A stretch of DNA of 64,000 bases from Crithidia fasciculata (lineage: Eukaryota > Euglenozoa > Kinetoplastea > Trypanosomatida > Trypanosomatidae): NCBI GenBank assembly GCA_000331325.2, contig CM003411.1, forward strand, positions 1 through 64,000, given 5' to 3'. Shown in pieces: positions 29,139-38,820 of the stretch; position 1 is the stretch's first letter; each line of letters starts with the position of its first letter. A model generated the notes under the pieces. The model was not told where the DNA came from, made no database searches, and saw only the letters and a list, made by a program, of their open reading frames with translations. Made by a program: the position numbers and the translations under genes.

Positions 29139-31275
29139 TACTTGTGATGCCCACGAAGAAGGAGCAACAACAACGCGTGCGACACGCGTCACCGTGCTGT
29201 CACCACTCGCAGGACCATGCGATGGATGAACGGCCGAGGGGGCTCCAAGGCTTTGCACCCTCTGTAGAACCATTTTTTGTTTTTTGTTTTACCTTTATCT
29301 TGGCGACGACCTTTACCCCCATTCAAATCCGCGGACAGCGAGAAGCGGAGAAACAAGTTTTTTCTTTTCCGTCTGGCGCCTTTTTGGGGCTTTGCTCTCC
29401 CTTTTTCTTTTGCCATTTTTCTTTCTTTTTGTTTTTGTTCATTTTTAAAGACAGTTTTTGATAAAAGTGCAAAGGCTTTTTCATTGCTTCTCTTTTTTTT
29501 TTTTAACTGTTCTCGGCGCTCTTCCCCTCGATCGCGACGTAGCTGACTTCACTCCGCGTCTTTCCCGTGCAACCCAGCAGGGTGCCGATTTTTCCCAGTC
29601 CTGCGATGTCGCGAGAGGTATTTCTCCCACCCCCACGAGTCCTCATACCCCTTCGTTAAAGATTTGACGGCCCGCTCCATTTTTGGCTCCTCTGTCGCGG
29701 CATCGCAGTGCGGTCGTGGCTGCGCTGCTGAGAATAGAAATAAAGGGATGCTTTTTTTATGGGCTCGGAGACCCGAGAGGGGAAAGCCATACAGTAGCGA
29801 TGCTGGTCATTGCTTTGTTGGCTGCCTTCCACCGCCCCCCACTCCACCTTATTTTTGTTTTTCCATTCCACATTGCAGCAGCAGTTTTATAGAAGCACGT
29901 CGGTAAAGTAAGCGGCAGTGGCGAGGCTCCGAAGTGACCTGTGAGGCACTTAGGAAACCTTCGACCAAGGGCAAAGCTGATGAACACACCGCGGGATGCA
30001 TGCACTAACCGACAAGGTATTGTGCAACTGGGCTGCTCTCACAGTTCTGTGCGTGCACTATCTTTTTATTTCTTTATTTGTGCGTCGAATGGATTTCATT
30101 CTATTCCATTTTACTAAGCCTCTCTCTCTTTTTTTTCCCCTGTACTAGTGTTCTTTGTCGAGGCGTAGACAGCCTCCGCCGAGAGGCGCTCCACTTGCAG
30201 CGCGGGTTTATAAACTGACCAAGCGGCGGTGGCGCCGGAAACCAAGACCGATGTCGATGCCACAGGTGGGGTAAGAGGGCGGTGCAAGGCGTGTTCTGTT
30301 TTTCCCTTCTCATTCTACTATTGTTGTTGTTGTTTGTGTGTGTGTTGCGAATGCCTGCGCACTCTGTTAGGGCACCGCTTCGACCTTAAAAGCCGACGCT
30401 TGACCTCTTGTTTCCTGAGTGCTGAAGAGTTTTTGCGGCAGTGGCCGTAATCATCTTCTCTGCTGCGCACACGCCGTCCCACACCGAAACACACTTGGAA
30501 GGAACCGAAGTGCTTCCCCTTCGCACCCCCTTTTTCTCACCTCATTCCACAGTCATGTATGGAGTGCGTTTTTTCCTCTTCCATGTCATATGGTCTGGTT
30601 AGCTCACTAGCTCCTCTTTAACCTTTCTTCAATCGACGAAAAGATGGTGCGCGAGACAACAACAACAAGAAAAAAAGAGAAGAGAAGAAAGGAAGTGAGG
30701 TCACAGGGTTTTTGTACACTTCAGTGACGCTGCCACCACAGTCCTGCAAACGAGAGGTGGCGATGCGGTTGAAGGTTTAATGCTGACTGGGCTGCTGACG
30801 AATAAAACTGTAGCCCAGTGATGTTTTTGCGATCGGAGCAGCGGGGTGCTGCAAGGCTACTGCGTGCGCGTTCGTGTGTGGGTGCACAGTTCTCCTTTGG
30901 TGGGCGAGAGGCAAGAGGGTCGTGGTGCGAGAGCACTGCTCACGTGCGTCAACTGCGAGCCAGAGAGAGCAGTGGAAAGAGCTGCGCTCCCCACTTTTGT
31001 CCACTGGCAGCTTTGCCGCCTGTTAACCGCCATGTAGAGGCACACACCAACAGTGCGGGTGATCAATGAAAATAAGGCGTGGCGCGGCCGCCTCTCTCTC
31101 TCTCTCTTTACTGCCACCTCCTCACTTCTCTCTTTTTCTGCGCAACTGCTTTCACCGGCTTCGCAACGTGGCTGATCACCTTCGCTGCTCACAACATTTG
31201 TGGTGCGGTCTCCGCCATTCTCCTGCTCTTTTGTTGAACTGAACTGCGTAGTAACTGCGATTCGCCTTTCCGTGC
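29139..31275. other. Intergenic between PLAC8 copies, no gene seen
   Basis: About 2.1 kb. It should hold the 3'UTR of copy 1 and the splice signals of copy 2. CT repeats lie at 31090-31108. ORFs in it are low-complexity readings of T/C and A/G tracts. It is not similar to the sequence after copy 2. Confidence 0.5.
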
Positions 31276-31847
31276 ACAACGAAAAGTGTCTCTCCCACTG
31301 CGACTACAAAAGCCACTACTATACCTAATACACCACTTTAACTTCTTCCTTCGTCAAGATGCCGAACGACGCCGATAGGGAGGTGAAGCAGATGTCCAGC
31401 GGTGGCGTGAAGGGCCTGCTGGGTCTTGATCAGATGGACTGGGGTGGCGAGGCCGGCAAGTTCTACGAGTGCTGGAAGATCAACCCGTGCTGCGGCTCCC
31501 CGGACCCGATGAAGATGCTGTGCTGCCTGTTCTGCTGGTGCTGCTGCGGGTGCTGCTCGCTGTCGAAGCTGTTTGCCTCTAGTGTGGACCAGGAGTGCGC
31601 GCTGGTGCCGCATTGCCTGATGGCGTGCTTCCTGCCGTGCATTACGGCGATCTGCGTCCGCACGAACCTGCGCAACCGCGTCGGCGTGCAGGGCAACATG
31701 GTGGGCGACTGCATCTGCGTGTGGTGCTGCGGCTGCTGCTCGCAGTGCCAGACGCTGCGCGCCGTGTCGACGCAGGAGTGGAACCTGCTGGAGCCCTCTT
31801 GGAAGACGCCGGAGGTCGCCGCGCCTGAGATCATCTTTATTAAGTAG
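31276..31847 (+). repeat. Direct repeat unit 2 (PLAC8 leader + CDS)
   Basis: Second copy of the unit at 28567-29138, starting within the leader and ending at the stop codon. Differences are limited to a few synonymous bases at the 3' end of the CDS. Confidence 0.9.
31359..31847 (+). CDS. PLAC8-like cysteine-rich membrane protein, copy 2
   Basis: Encodes the same 162 residues as copy 1: hydrophilic N-terminus, CCCGCCS-containing hydrophobic segment, second Cys-rich segment, and the C-terminal GDCICVWCCGCCSQCQTLR that marks the PLAC8 family. The two reading frames differ only by synonymous bases near the 3' end and in the stop codon (TAG here, TAA in copy 1). The downstream sequence is unrelated, so the two mRNAs should carry different 3'UTRs. 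Because 3'UTRs set mRNA stability in trypanosomatids, the copies may differ in timing or level of expression while making one protein; this is an inference. Confidence 0.85.
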   Translation: MPNDADREVKQMSSGGVKGLLGLDQMDWGGEAGKFYECWKINPCCGSPDPMKMLCCLFCWCCCGCCSLSKLFASSVDQECALVPHCLMACFLPCITAICVRTNLRNRVGVQGNMVGDCICVWCCGCCSQCQTLRAVSTQEWNLLEPSWKTPEVAAPEIIFIK

Positions 31848-33759
31848 AAGTTGTCGCGACGCTATATTGAGCACTTTGCACTTAGTATTCAATTTTCCGT
31901 AACAGCTACTTTCTCCTGGTACCAAAAGAAGGCATAAAATAATTTCAGAAAGCTCGCGCCACACCAAGCCAAAGAAAAATAAAACCACTAAAGCATCTTT
32001 GCTCTTATTTTTTCAATGGACACGAGTGTATCGCCAGTAGCGGAGCGGCGACGGTGGCGTTTTTTTTTTTTTTCTGTGGGCGGTGCTAGGAAAACGATGG
32101 AATGGTTTTGCCTCCGATGCCTGGTGTCGCGGACACGTGTGTTTCGACTCCCGGCTCTGTCAAGCAACAACCGGTAGACTCTAGTTTTCTTTCGCTTCTT
32201 TTTCTTTCTATCATTTTCGGTTCTCATTTTCCGTCTTTCTGATTACTTTGGCTTACCCATTGTCGTCTGTTTCGTACGGAACCACGCCCCAAGTAGCCCT
32301 CTCGACGGTGAAGGCGTGCGAAAGGCGGGGCAGGGATGCACCTCGTGGCACATCGCTGTCACATCTGCGTTTTTCTTTTCTTTCTTGGGAACAGTTTACC
32401 GTTGTCCCGTGCATCTTTGCCCCGCGCTTCACTGTCTAATCGGGACGCCCTCTTTCTCTCTCTCTTTTGCGACACGGTATACGCGAGAGAGGGTCAGAGG
32501 GCGTCCCACAGCGCGGTTTCGCGGTGACCATTTCTAAGCAACCTGCGTGAGAGGCTGAAAATACGCGGAGGCGTTGACGGCAAGGGATTCGTAATTCACC
32601 GTCGTGGGTAGTGTCTTTGCAATCATTGGCACAGCAGCACTTTGTTTTTCCGTATTTTCCCCCCTTTCCATTTTTCCCTTATAAATTTTCGACTTTTTTT
32701 CTCTTTTGCTGTTTTTTACCTCCAAGCAGCGGTGGAGAGTGCGCCGAGTGTTGTGGGAATGACTTGACGATGCTGTTTCACCAAGCATGTGAGCGTGACG
32801 CGAGAGAGGGAATGACTGCGCACACTCGTCGTGAGCGACGCATGTTGTTACTAATTTTTCTCTGCGTTTTTGCTCTCGGCTCCTCCTCCTCCACTTAGGA
32901 ATGCTCTGCGTGCTTGCCCTTTTCATTTCTTTTTTTTTTATATGACCAGTTCATGTCTTCGCTCATGTGCTGTCTGTGGGTCCTCAACTCCAAGAAAGTT
33001 TGTGTGTCTGGAGGACATCTTCTGCGATTGATGTATGCCCGTGCCGAAATGACGCTGCCCATGAAAAACCGGACAATTAAGCTCTAAAAAAAAATCCTAA
33101 GAAATAAAGCAAAGTATTACACAGAATCGCAGAGACGATACGGAAAGAAAAGTGGTCGTGCAATTTTCTCGCCTTCTGAGAGGCTGCACTCAAGCAGCTA
33201 TGCATTTATTTTTGTCCATTGACAAGTTTGCTTGCATTGTTCTTCGATGATTTAGTCGAAGATCCACGACTAGAGGCACACCCGATCTTCCTTCTCGAGC
33301 GTTGAGCTTGGAGAAGAGAGGGGAGCGGAATACCGCAGCTGCTGCTTTTGCATCCGCTGCACGCATGGCTATTATGTGCAATTGTTACTGTTGGAGGCTC
33401 AGAGTCATCGGGGAGAGCGACAGCAACATCAAGGAAGCCACAGAAGACGAAGGAACAAAGTGCGCTGGGTTTCTTTTATGTTGTTGTTTTGCTCTCTCCG
33501 CTGTATTCTGTGAAGCTTTCGTGAGATCTGCCACAATCCTTTCAATTCCTTTACTCTCTTCCGTCCCTCGCTAGCGTCTGGCCACACGTTACTTCTCTTC
33601 TTTCTTTTCATATCGCATATCACACGGGGGGAACATCAGCCACAGCTTTCACGCAACCATCTGAAGAGCTCAACTGCGCCGAGTTATGCAGCTTATGTGG
33701 TCGGTCCCTTCTTCTTTGCTTCCCCCATTGCACATCATTTCTTGCGTGCGTCTCGCGAG
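31848..33759. other. Intergenic, no gene seen
   Basis: 3'UTR of PLAC8 copy 2 and leader of the first Nudix gene. Contains a GC-rich inverted repeat at 32442-32507 (listed separately), a T-run at 32060-32071 and a shorter hairpin at 33241-33262 (7-bp stem, 8-base loop). An AG at 33638-33639 after a T-rich stretch is a candidate acceptor for the Nudix gene; another AG sits directly before its ATG. Confidence 0.5.
32442..32507 (+). repeat. Inverted repeat, potential RNA hairpin
   Basis: Left arm 32442-32453 (GGGACGCCCTCT) and right arm 32496-32507 are perfect 12-base complements. Inside, CTCTCTC at 32456-32462 can pair with GAGAGAG at 32485-32491. Together this makes a two-part stem of about 19 pairs around a 22-base loop, in the 3' region of PLAC8 copy 2. 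Confidence 0.75.
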
Positions 33760-34755
33760 ATGCAGAAGGTGCTGACGCGATCCTCGCTGTTGTCCTTTCC
33801 GCTGGGCTGCACCGCCATTCGGCTGCAGGAGAAGGAAAGGCGTGAAGCAGGTTTTCTCGCCCGACGCGTCGTACCGGCCGCGAAGCCCTGTGCAGTGGTG
33901 TGTAAGGACGACGGCAGCGGCGTGCTGCTCAACGGCGGCCCGAGCAGCTGGCTGCACCCCATCCTGCTGCAGGGCGGGCCGTCCTTCCTGACGGTGCCGC
34001 TGACGGAGGCCGTGTACGTTGGCGAGGACACGACGCAGCCGCGGAATGTGTTTGTGGTGGGTGCGGCGGAGGTGGAGAGCGACTACGCCGCACAACGCAG
34101 CTGGGCGGCTCCCATGTCCGTCTTTGCGGCGCTGAGTGCGGCGGAGCAGTCGCTGCTGTCGCTGGCGCTGTCGATGCGGCAGTGGTCGGCGCTGACGCCG
34201 TTCTGTGCGCGGTGCGGCGCCGCGATGCACTCGACCGATTTTGGGTTGACACGTAGCTGCACGGGCTGCAAACACCGCATCTTTCCCCCCGTTACACCTG
34301 CGATGATCGTGGCGGTACTGGACGGCAAGGGCAACGTGATCCTGTCTCTGCGCCACCGCCACGGTGTTGACGCACGTGGCAAGCCGGTGCGCACGGTGCT
34401 GTCGGGCTTCGTGGCGCAGGGCGAGTCGATGGAGGAGACGGTGGTGCGCGAGGTGATGGAGGAGACGGGGGCGGTGGTGACAAAGCTGCGCTACGTCGGC
34501 TCCCAGCCGTGGCCCACGCCCTACGAGCTCATGACATGCTACTACGCCGTGGCGGAGAACAGCCCCAATCTTGTGGTGGAGGCTGCGGAGCTGCTCAGCG
34601 TGCATTGGGTGTCGAAGGAGGAGGTGCGTGTAGCCATGGCGGGACAGCATCCCGAGTTTGGTGTTGTGCCCGACTTCACGGCTGCGCATGTGTTGCTGGC
34701 GCGGTGGGTGAATGGAGAGGTGGACGACATGGGTGAGCCGACAGGCAAGGCGTAG
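33760..34755 (+). CDS. NudC-type Nudix hydrolase (NADH pyrophosphatase-like), copy 1
   Basis: A 331-residue NudC/NUDT12-type protein that would hydrolyse NAD(H) or NAD-capped RNA. N-terminal NUDIX-like domain, a four-Cys zinc ribbon at about 149-170 (FCARCG and CTGCKHR), then a full Nudix box at 216-238: Gly216, Glu222, Arg230-Glu231, Glu234-Glu235, Gly237. The downstream signature, normally SQPWPFP, reads SQPWPTP (248-254). No peroxisomal tripeptide (ends GKA). The frame opens upstream only from a GTG, and alignment with copies 2 and 3 places the start at ATG 33760. An out-of-frame ATG at 33686 opens a 29-codon uORF overlapping this start, unless the AG right before 33760 is the acceptor. 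First of three tandem copies. Confidence 0.9.
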   Translation: MQKVLTRSSLLSFPLGCTAIRLQEKERREAGFLARRVVPAAKPCAVVCKDDGSGVLLNGGPSSWLHPILLQGGPSFLTVPLTEAVYVGEDTTQPRNVFVVGAAEVESDYAAQRSWAAPMSVFAALSAAEQSLLSLALSMRQWSALTPFCARCGAAMHSTDFGLTRSCTGCKHRIFPPVTPAMIVAVLDGKGNVILSLRHRHGVDARGKPVRTVLSGFVAQGESMEETVVREVMEETGAVVTKLRYVGSQPWPTPYELMTCYYAVAENSPNLVVEAAELLSVHWVSKEEVRVAMAGQHPEFGVVPDFTAAHVLLARWVNGEVDDMGEPTGKA

Positions 34756-35406
34756 TGGTTCACAGCAGCTGCTTTCTCTTTCTATCCGGCATTTAGCTCT
34801 CGCGCTTCTATTTTCAAATGCGCACTCGGTGCGGTGTGCAGCGCTCAAAGCGACACAAACGCATATGTGGTGCCCTGCTTTTGTTGACGATGATCTTCTG
34901 CCTGCTTTTGTTGTAGTTCTGCCGGGCTGCTCTGTCTGACAACGGACAAGATGTGAAGGAGAAGTAGTGACGTTAGGAAAGGGGGACTAACGAGCTCCAT
35001 GTTGTACCCAAGTGCATGTTGTGGTAATCGTGGTGGGGCGGTTCTGTCTCAGTGTTTCGTGGCAAACGGGGCCAGTGCCGCTTGCCGTCTTGCAGGTTCT
35101 GCTCCAAGCTGGTCGTGTCTTGATCCAATGTGAGCAATGTGCACAGCCGTTATAACTGCACTGCCGGACTTATGTTTTTTTAGAGGCACTGCACTGCAGC
35201 TCTCGCCTGTGCTTTCTCTCCACTCTGTCGTTTTGCATCCCTCATTTCTCTCCTCAAAACGCGTCGTTAAAAGGCAAAAGGAAGACACAGAGACACTCGT
35301 TGTGGTCCACCGCATCGTTTCCTGCTGTGACGGAGTACGTCGCGAACGACGCAGTGTTGCACCTTTTTACTGTTTGCTTCCCCACACACTTTAAAGCGGA
35401 ACTGCA
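34756..35406. other. Intergenic between Nudix copies 1 and 2
   Basis: No gene. The first ~20 bases after the stop match those after copy 2, then similarity ends. A T-rich stretch with AG at 35395-35396 gives copy 2 a leader of about 10 bases. Confidence 0.5.
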
Positions 35407-36402
35407 ATGGACAACGTTTTACGGCAGTCAGCGCTGCTGTCCTTTCCCCTGGCGGACACCGCCGTGCAGCGCTACGAGAAGGAGAGGCGTGAGGCAGGCT
35501 TCATCGAGCGCCACGTCAGCGCCGATGCGCATCCGTGCGTGGTGGTGTGTAAGGACGACGGCAGCGGCGTGCTGCTCAACGGCGGCCCGAGCAGCTGGCT
35601 GCACCCGGTAGCTGCAAACGCTTCCGAATCCTTCCTGACGGTGCCGCTGACGGAGGCCGTGTACGTTGGCGAGGACACGACGCAGCCGCGGAATGTGTTT
35701 GTGGTGGGTGCGGCGGAGGTGGACAGCGACTACGCCGCACAAAGAGAGTGGACGTCTCCGCTAGTGCTGTTGGCAGCGCTGAATGCGGCGGAGCAGTCGC
35801 TGCTGTCGCTGGCGCTGTCGATGCGGCAGTGGTCGGCTTCGCACACGTTTTGCGGAAAATGCGGAGCTGGCATGCGAGGCAGCGACTGCGGCCTCACACG
35901 TAGCTGCACGGGCTGCAAGCACCGCATTCATCCCTCCGTCGTACCTGCGATGATCGTGGCGGTACTGGACGGCAAGGGCAACGTGATCCTGTCCCAGCGT
36001 CGTCGCCCCTACCGCGACGCACGTGGCAAGCCGGTGCGCACGGTGCTGTCGGGCTTCGTGGCGCAGGGCGAGTCAATGGAGGAGACGGTGGTGCGCGAGG
36101 TGAGGGAGGAGACGGGGGCGGTGGTGACAAAGCTGCGCTACGTCGGCTCCCAGCCGTGGCCAACGCCCTACGAGCTCATGACATGCTACTACGCCGTGGC
36201 GGAGAACAGCCCCGATCTTGTGGTGGAAGCTGCGGAGCTGCTCAGCGTGCATTGGGTGTCGAAGGAGGAGGTGCGTGTGGCCATGGCGGGACAGCATCCG
36301 GAGTTTGGTGTTGTGCCCGACTTCACGGCTGCGCATGTGTTGCTGGCGCGGTGGGTGAATGGGGAGGTGGACGACATGGGTGAGCCGACAGGCAAGGCGT
36401 AG
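35407..36402 (+). CDS. NudC-type Nudix hydrolase, copy 2
   Basis: A 331-residue paralogue of copy 1. Zinc ribbon Cys149, Cys152, Cys167, Cys170 and Nudix box 216-238 with all catalytic Glu present (REVREETG, where copies 1 and 3 have REVMEETG). The signature is again SQPWPTP. The N-terminal half is almost identical to copy 3, the zinc ribbon is unlike both others (CGKCGAGMRGSDCG), and the C-terminal third is almost identical to copy 1, including about 20 bases past the stop. This patchwork indicates gene conversion. The start ATG lies about 10 bases after a likely acceptor at 35395-35396. Confidence 0.92.
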   Translation: MDNVLRQSALLSFPLADTAVQRYEKERREAGFIERHVSADAHPCVVVCKDDGSGVLLNGGPSSWLHPVAANASESFLTVPLTEAVYVGEDTTQPRNVFVVGAAEVDSDYAAQREWTSPLVLLAALNAAEQSLLSLALSMRQWSASHTFCGKCGAGMRGSDCGLTRSCTGCKHRIHPSVVPAMIVAVLDGKGNVILSQRRRPYRDARGKPVRTVLSGFVAQGESMEETVVREVREETGAVVTKLRYVGSQPWPTPYELMTCYYAVAENSPDLVVEAAELLSVHWVSKEEVRVAMAGQHPEFGVVPDFTAAHVLLARWVNGEVDDMGEPTGKA

Positions 36403-37202
36403 TGGTTCACAGCGGCTGCTCTTCCCCGCATACACGAGCGGGAAGGGAGGGGCTAGCTACCACTGAGCGGTGGCTGTGAGAGAGGCATCGGTCTTAGAGT
36501 GCTCCTTTACCTTTTTTATAACACTCTCTCTCCCAACTGCGCTGCGCTGCGTGGCGGTACGGGTACGCTTCACACTCTTTCAGCGGGATTTCTGCGCTTA
36601 AGTGAAAGACAAGAACACAAACGCCTTCGCCAACGGTGTGGTGCTTTTTTTCTCCGCGGTGCTTGCGGAGTACAGCAACCGTGAAAGCTACTTGGGGCAA
36701 AGATGGCGGCGCATCCTTGTCGCACTCGCAGTTGAGCAACTCCACCTTAATACTCCCTTGACGACCGCAACTGCTCATCTTGTGGCAGTGTAGCGGCGGC
36801 AGGCGAAGAGGAACAGATAGGCTCTCTTTGAATCTGCTATGGCGCTCTCGAGGGCTATTAGGCGTGCAGGAGAAGCGCGATCCAACACCTTACTCACCCA
36901 CCTTTCGTTACTGGAGAGCGCGGCTTTGTGTTTTTGCACCCCACCTTCACCTTTTATCTGCTCTCTTCTTTCCCCTCTCGGCTCCCCACGCTCGCGGAGC
37001 AGATGGTGCTTTTTTTTTTTTTTCGGTGCATCGTCCCACACGCCGCAGTGTGTGAATTTTGACTTCCAGCTGCACGTTGGCAGATTGCAAGACTCTTTTT
37101 CTTGTCTTTTTGACCGATAAGAGACTTTGACGCCTATACCCTTCACTGCGTGTTGTTCCTCGTTCTCTCTGGTTTTATTCCCCCTTTTTCACAACCCTCG
37201 AC
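36403..37202. other. Intergenic between Nudix copies 2 and 3
   Basis: No gene. T-run at 37012-37023. The strongest pyrimidine tract (about 37140-37195) has no AG before the copy 3 ATG, so the acceptor is more likely the AG near 37119-37123, after an earlier T-rich stretch. Confidence 0.45.
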
Positions 37203-38201
37203 ATGCGCAGGGTATTGGCCAAGTCAGCGCTGCTGTCCTTTCCCCTGGCGGACACCGCCGTGCAGCGCTACGAGAAGGAAAGACACGATGCAGGCTTCAT
37301 TGAGCGCCACGTCAGCGCCGATGCGCATCCATGTGTGGTGGTGTGCAAGGACGACGGCAGCGGCGTGCTGCTCAACGGCGGCCCGAGCAGCTGGCTGCAC
37401 CCGGTAGCTGCAAACGCTCCCGAGTCCTTCCTGACGGTGCCGCTGACGGAGGCCGTGTACGTTGGCGAGGACACGACGCAGCCGCGGAATGTGTTTGTGG
37501 TGGGTGCGGCGGAGGTGGACAGCGACTACGCCGCACAAAGAGAGTGGACGTCTCCGCTAGTGCTGTTGGCAGCGCTGAATGCGGCGGAGCAGTCGCTGCT
37601 GTCGCTGGCGCTGTCGATGCGGCAGTGGTCGGCGCTGACGCCGTTCTGTGCTCGGTGCGGCGCCGCGATGCACTCGACCGATTTTGGGCTGACACGCAGC
37701 TGCACGAGCTGCAAGCACCGCATCTTTCCCCCCGTTACGCCTGCGATGATTGTGGCGGTACTGGACGGCAAGGGCAACGTGATCATGTCCGAGCGGCGAC
37801 AGCGCGGCAACGCTCCCCTCTCCGCCACTCCCCGTCTCACAATTTTGGCGGGCTTCGTGGCGCAGGGCGAGTCAATGGAGGAGACGGTGGTGCGCGAGGT
37901 GATGGAGGAGACGGGGGCGGTGGTGACGGAGCTGCACTACGTCGGCTCCCAGCCCTGGCCCTTCCCTTATCAGTTGATGACATGCTACTACGCCGTGGCG
38001 GAGAACAGCCCGACTCTCGTGGCCGAGGCGGCTGAGCTGCTGCAGGTGCGGTGGGTGGCCAAGGCGGAGGTGGCCCAGATGCTGGCGGGGACGCACCCAC
38101 ACTTTGTTACGTCGCCGCCCAACACGGCGACGTTTCCGTTGCTTGAGTCGTGGGTGAGCGGGAAGGTGGACGACTTTGGACGGCCGATATCGCGTGTGTG
38201 A
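37203..38201 (+). CDS. NudC-type Nudix hydrolase, copy 3
   Basis: A 332-residue copy. N-terminal half near-identical to copy 2; zinc ribbon (FCARCGAAMHSTDFGLTRSC) like copy 1 but CTSC instead of CTGC; intact Nudix box. The C-terminal third is the most divergent of the three and keeps the canonical SQPWPFP signature (codons 37947-37967), so this copy looks most like a classical NADH pyrophosphatase. It ends PISRV instead of PTGKA. One extra residue lies just before the Nudix box. The same neighbours on the same strand and separate leaders mean the three should be processed as independent mRNAs. Confidence 0.92.
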   Translation: MRRVLAKSALLSFPLADTAVQRYEKERHDAGFIERHVSADAHPCVVVCKDDGSGVLLNGGPSSWLHPVAANAPESFLTVPLTEAVYVGEDTTQPRNVFVVGAAEVDSDYAAQREWTSPLVLLAALNAAEQSLLSLALSMRQWSALTPFCARCGAAMHSTDFGLTRSCTSCKHRIFPPVTPAMIVAVLDGKGNVIMSERRQRGNAPLSATPRLTILAGFVAQGESMEETVVREVMEETGAVVTELHYVGSQPWPFPYQLMTCYYAVAENSPTLVAEAAELLQVRWVAKAEVAQMLAGTHPHFVTSPPNTATFPLLESWVSGKVDDFGRPISRV

Positions 38202-38820
38202 AGTGGGATATGCTTCTTTTTTTTCTTCCCACTTTAGTCGGGTTTAGGGAGAAGTACCCTCTTACCGACGAGGGCACATACAAGTAGTGTCCACGCTCTG
38301 CTTTTCAAGAGCTTATACAGCAACTTCTACGTTCAAAAAGCATGACAGCCTTGCTCATCATCGTTAAGGAGTACTGTGTTCACAACGCTGCAGTGCAGGC
38401 AAAGCGCACCGATGGTGGAGGGAAGAGGCGGCTGCCGTCCTTCTTGATGCGCGCATTCCACTTACCTTTTCGTTTCCCCTGCCTGTACTGCGCAGTGTTT
38501 GTGTGTGTGTATGCGGGCACTGTGTGTCGAGAAGGTTCACTCTTGGGTGGTCTGTTGCCACGTAGCACGGCAAGACTGCGTCTGTCGCTTAACGCCCGCC
38601 ACGACGCGATTGCCTCGCTGTTCCTCTTCTCAAATTTGATTCCTCCTCTTCCGTCTTTGCTGCTCTCTGTGTTGGCTGTGTGCGGGGGGCGTACATGCCC
38701 GTGCGGTCTTCTCTTCTTTGTGAGCGCAGCTGACACCAGTGGTCAACGAGGCGTTTGTACCTTGGAGCACCTCCACCGGGCGTTGTTTTTCTGCACAGCC
38801 ATCTACGCGTGTAGAAACGT
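38202..38820. other. Intergenic, no gene seen
   Basis: 3'UTR of Nudix copy 3 and leader of the Q/Y-rich gene; AG at 38797-38798 after a T-rich stretch is a possible acceptor. Open frames here have no domain and are rich in runs. Confidence 0.45.

Noticed and set aside
28567-31847. PLAC8 duplication as part of a transposon
   Set aside because: No terminal repeats, target-site duplication or reverse transcriptase/transposase remains; simple tandem duplication with gene conversion is enough.
32141-32151. Pol III B-box-like sequence GTTTCGACTCC
   Set aside because: One mismatch to the consensus, no matching T-stem pairing and no tRNA cloverleaf around it.
33670-34848. 392-codon minus-strand open frame, with similar frames opposite copies 2 and 3
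   Set aside because: Antisense to the Nudix genes; it recurs only because the genes are repeated.
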